Notes under the pieces: model-generated | Told to the model about the DNA's origin: nothing | Database searches by the model: none | The model's input: only the letters and a program-made list of their open reading frames with translations | Translations under genes and position numbers: made by a program | Shown: piece after piece, positions 6,277-7,969 of the stretch | How positions within the stretch are numbered: the first letter of the stretch is position 1 | Layout: each line of letters starts with the position of its first letter | NCBI GenBank assembly: GCA_905215675.1 | Contig: CAJMRA010000103.1 | Location: 1 to 7,969 of the forward strand | Direction: 5' to 3' | From: an uncultured bacterium | GTDB taxonomy: Bacteria > Desulfobacterota > Desulfovibrionia > Desulfovibrionales > Desulfovibrionaceae | DNA length: 7,969 bases

Positions 6277-7356
6277 ATGATGCAGGTTTCTTTCAGTCGC
6301 ATCGCCGGAAAAGGCGCGACAGCGCTGCTGTCGGCGACCCTGTTGCTGATGTTGTGCCTTGTGCCCGCACAGGCCGGTCCCGCGGCCGACGACGGGTCGC
6401 GTATTGTTGCGGAACAGGCCGCGCCCGTGCTGGTGGCGGCGGCGGAACAGGCCGCGCCCGCCGTGCAGGCGGCGCCCGCGACGCCCGACGTGGAGCCGGT
6501 GGCCACCGACAATCATCCGTGGTGGTTCTGGCCGGTGACGCTGCTGTTCTTCTGCTTCATTCTCGGCATCATCGCCGTTATGGCCGGCGTGGGCGGCGGC
6601 GTGCTTTTCGTGCCTCTGGTAAGCGGCTTCTTCCCCTTCCATCTCGACTTTGTTCGCGGCGCGGGGCTGCTGGTGGCGCTGGCAGGCGCGCTGGCTGCCG
6701 GTCCCGGTCTGCTGCGGCGCAATTTTGCCAACCTGCGGCTGGCCCTGCCCGTGGCGCTGATTGCCTCGGCGTGTTCCATTGTGGGCGCGCTGCTCGGTCT
6801 GGCCCTGCCTACCAACATCGTGCAGACCTGCCTAGGCGTGACCATTCTGGCCATCTCCATCCTCCTGCTCATGTCCAAGAACTCCGTGCGGCCTGAAGTC
6901 AAGGTGCAGGACGCCGTGGGCATGGCGCTCGGCATGAACGGCGTGTTTCTTGAACCCAGCACCGGCGAGGTCGTGGACTGGAAAACGCACCGTACGCTGA
7001 TCGGTCTGCTGCTCTTCATCGTGATCGGCGTCATGGCGGGCATGTTCGGCCTCGGCGCGGGCTGGGCCAACGTGCCTGTGCTCAATCTGCTGATGGGCGT
7101 TCCGCTCAAGGTCAGCGTGGGCACCTCCAAGTTCCTGCTTTCCATCACGGATACGTCGGCCGCCTGGGTCTATCTCAATCAGGGCTGCGTCATTCCGCTC
7201 ATGGCCGTGCCCTCCATCGTGGGCCTGATGCTCGGTTCCGTGGTGGGCGTGCGCCTGCTGGCCGTGGCCAAGCCCAAGTTCATCCGCTACATGGTCATCT
7301 GCGTGCTGCTCTTCTCCGGCGCCAAGGCCCTGCTCAAGGGGCTGGGCATCGGTTAG
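6277..7356 (+). CDS. TauE/SafE-family permease (putative sulfite or organosulfonate exporter)
   Basis: Integral inner-membrane protein of 359 residues. Residues 1-33 look like a signal peptide or signal anchor: KGATALLSATLLLMLCLVP followed by AQA, a plausible cleavage site. An Ala/Pro-rich tail follows (about 34-80) with a near-repeat of eleven residues (AEQAAPVLVAA, then AEQAAPAVQAA). The membrane core starts at about 83. The glycine-rich half-repeat motifs of the family are visible twice, IAVMAGVGGGVLFVPL at 99-114 and GVMAGMFGLGAGWANVPVL at 251-269, each followed by a helical bundle. Between the halves is a polar loop (about 201-240). The ATG at 6277 is six bases after AGGGGG. The family moves sulfite, sulfoacetate or other anions out of cells; the substrate here is not shown by sequence. 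An 81-base gap separates it from the next gene, a probable partner. The N-terminal extension is unusual for the family. Confidence 0.9.
   Translation: MMQVSFSRIAGKGATALLSATLLLMLCLVPAQAGPAADDGSRIVAEQAAPVLVAAAEQAAPAVQAAPATPDVEPVATDNHPWWFWPVTLLFFCFILGIIAVMAGVGGGVLFVPLVSGFFPFHLDFVRGAGLLVALAGALAAGPGLLRRNFANLRLALPVALIASACSIVGALLGLALPTNIVQTCLGVTILAISILLLMSKNSVRPEVKVQDAVGMALGMNGVFLEPSTGEVVDWKTHRTLIGLLLFIVIGVMAGMFGLGAGWANVPVLNLLMGVPLKVSVGTSKFLLSITDTSAAWVYLNQGCVIPLMAVPSIVGLMLGSVVGVRLLAVAKPKFIRYMVICVLLFSGAKALLKGLGIG
6409..6460 (+). repeat. In-frame 33-base direct repeat in the permease N-terminal tail
   Basis: The 19 bases at 6409-6427 recur exactly at 6442-6460. The period of 33 bases gives two AEQAAP units eleven residues apart in the Ala/Pro-rich tail. 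This looks like a recent tandem duplication that lengthened a flexible linker. Confidence 0.75.
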
Positions 7357-7400
7357 GCAGGGGCCTTCTTCGGAACGGATCGTCTTCGCATCGCAGGAAC

Positions 7401-7414
7401 AGCCCGCGCGGGCT
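7401..7414. other. GC palindrome between the permease and the small membrane protein genes
   Basis: AGCCCGCGCGGGCT is a perfect 14-bp palindrome eight bases before the ribosome binding site of the downstream gene. No T-run follows. In RNA it could fold with a very tight loop and mask the initiation region, but chance is possible in GC-rich DNA. Confidence 0.4.
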
Positions 7415-7437
7415 CAGAAATAAGGATGGTAGTTTCC

Positions 7438-7875
7438 ATGAGCACTCCGACCAAGGATATACGGCAGGAAATCAAGGCCTCTCCGGCGCAATTGCGTTAT
7501 GCCGACACTCTGTTTTATGGTTCCCTTGTTGGTTTCGTGACCCTGCTGGCGACCTATGCCCTCTATGTGACGGGCCTGCTGGAGCCGCAGATCCCCCTGG
7601 ATCAGATGCACACCGTATGGACGCACAGCGCCGCGGAATACCGGGCGCTGGGCCATATTCCCCAGGGCTGGGGCTGGCTGGCCCTGCTCAACAAGGGCGA
7701 CATCTGCAACTTTGTGGGTATCGTCATTCTGGCCGGCATGACCATCATCTGCTTCGCCCAGCTGGCGCTGTCGCTAGCGCGGCGCAAGGAATGGCTCATG
7801 TTCTGGATTGCGACGGCCGAAGTGATCGTGCTGCTGCTGGCCGCTTCCGGCGTGCTGGTGGCGGGGGCTCACTAG
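7438..7875 (+). CDS. Small three-helix inner-membrane protein, probable partner of the TauE/SafE permease
   Basis: I cannot name the family. The 145-residue protein has a short polar N-terminus, a first membrane helix at about 25-48 (FYGSLVGFVTLLATYALYV), a probable extracytoplasmic loop at about 50-88 rich in aromatics (HIPQGWGWLALLNKGD at 73-88), then helices at about 91-112 and 119-142. There is no signal peptide, enzyme motif or metal-binding cluster. The ATG at 7438 is preferred: the ribosome binding site AAGGATGGT (7422-7430) ends seven bases before it, whereas the in-frame ATG at 7426 lies inside that site. It follows the permease gene on the same strand, so a joint role in anion export is inferred from position only. 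Small DUF1634-type membrane proteins are known neighbours of TauE/SafE genes and this may be a relative, but I cannot confirm that. The TAG stop begins a repeat copy. Confidence 0.85.
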   Translation: MSTPTKDIRQEIKASPAQLRYADTLFYGSLVGFVTLLATYALYVTGLLEPQIPLDQMHTVWTHSAAEYRALGHIPQGWGWLALLNKGDICNFVGIVILAGMTIICFAQLALSLARRKEWLMFWIATAEVIVLLLAASGVLVAGAH

Positions 7876-7899
7876 AGCATTTCTCCTCTGAAGATGCAC
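7873..7899 (+). repeat. Degenerate copy of the TAGAGC repeat overlapping the last stop codon
   Basis: Begins with the TAG stop of the small membrane protein gene. TAGAGC and a TTTC...CTGAA pattern resemble the full copies. GCATTT pairs with AGATGC (7877-7882 with 7892-7897, one wobble pair), so a weaker hairpin is kept. It is followed directly by a full copy, 27 bases on, and both are preceded by CAC. Confidence 0.6.
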
Positions 7900-7943
7900 T
7901 AGAGCGTTTCAACTTTGAAAAAGATGAAACGCGAGGCGGCGGC
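7900..7943 (+). repeat. Full copy of the TAGAGC repeat in tandem after the degenerate copy
   Basis: Matches the copy at 6008-6051 at 40 of 44 bases. Bases 7904-7932 fold: GCGTTTCA pairs with TGAAACGC, an A-A mismatch follows, then CTTT pairs with AAAG around the loop GAA. The GAGGCGGCGGC tail is identical to the other full copy. Confidence 0.8.
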
Positions 7944-7954
7944 ACAGCGCCGCC
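7935..7954 (+). terminator. Possible terminator stem at the right window edge
   Basis: GGCGGCG (7935-7941) pairs with CGCCGCC (7948-7954) across a six-base loop, at the same place relative to the repeat as the terminator after the response regulator gene. The 15 bases that remain in the window contain no T-run, so termination here is unproven. Confidence 0.4.
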
Positions 7955-7969
7955 CGGCCCGAAGTGAGC

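Noticed and set aside
7873..7943. CRISPR array
   Set aside because: There are only two unequal adjacent copies with no spacers; the other copies are kilobases away and gene-end associated.

Overview
This is a GC-rich, gene-dense bacterial chromosome window with seven protein genes in three transcription units and no RNA gene, CRISPR array or insertion sequence that I can see. The pathway content and protein style (fumarate/O2-type NadB, Fe-S NadA, a TauE/SafE exporter paired with a small membrane protein, high third-position GC) suggest an anaerobic Desulfovibrionaceae-like member of the Desulfobacterota. This placement comes from memory of such genomes; no marker gene here settles it.

Left part, minus strand: nadC (3803-2904), nadA (about 2901-1849) and nadB (1664-57) form an operon for de novo NAD synthesis. 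NadB oxidises L-aspartate to iminoaspartate, NadA condenses that with dihydroxyacetone phosphate to quinolinate, and NadC turns quinolinate into nicotinate mononucleotide. All three keep their signature residues. nadC and nadA overlap or abut, while nadA and nadB are separated by a 184-base gap holding two hairpins. A candidate nadC promoter overlaps a 14-bp palindrome and is followed by a leader hairpin.

Middle, plus strand: a full-length MgtE-type Mg2+ channel (3966-5327) is followed after 14 bases by a NarL/FixJ-type response regulator (5342-6010) with no partner kinase in the window. The unit ends in a strong intrinsic terminator.

Right part, plus strand: a TauE/SafE-family permease with a signal peptide and an Ala/Pro-rich periplasmic tail (6277-7356) is followed by an unnamed three-helix membrane protein (7438-7875), probably its partner.

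The most unusual thing here is a short repeat found at the end of all three units. Each copy starts TAGAGC, and in three cases its first three bases are the stop codon of the last gene (nadB, the response regulator and the small membrane protein). Two full copies match at 40 of 44 bases and fold into a 29-base hairpin followed by a GC-rich second arm. One is a truncated half copy after nadB, and one is a degenerate copy lying in tandem with the last full copy. The repeat looks like a dispersed 3'-end element rather than ordinary intergenic sequence.
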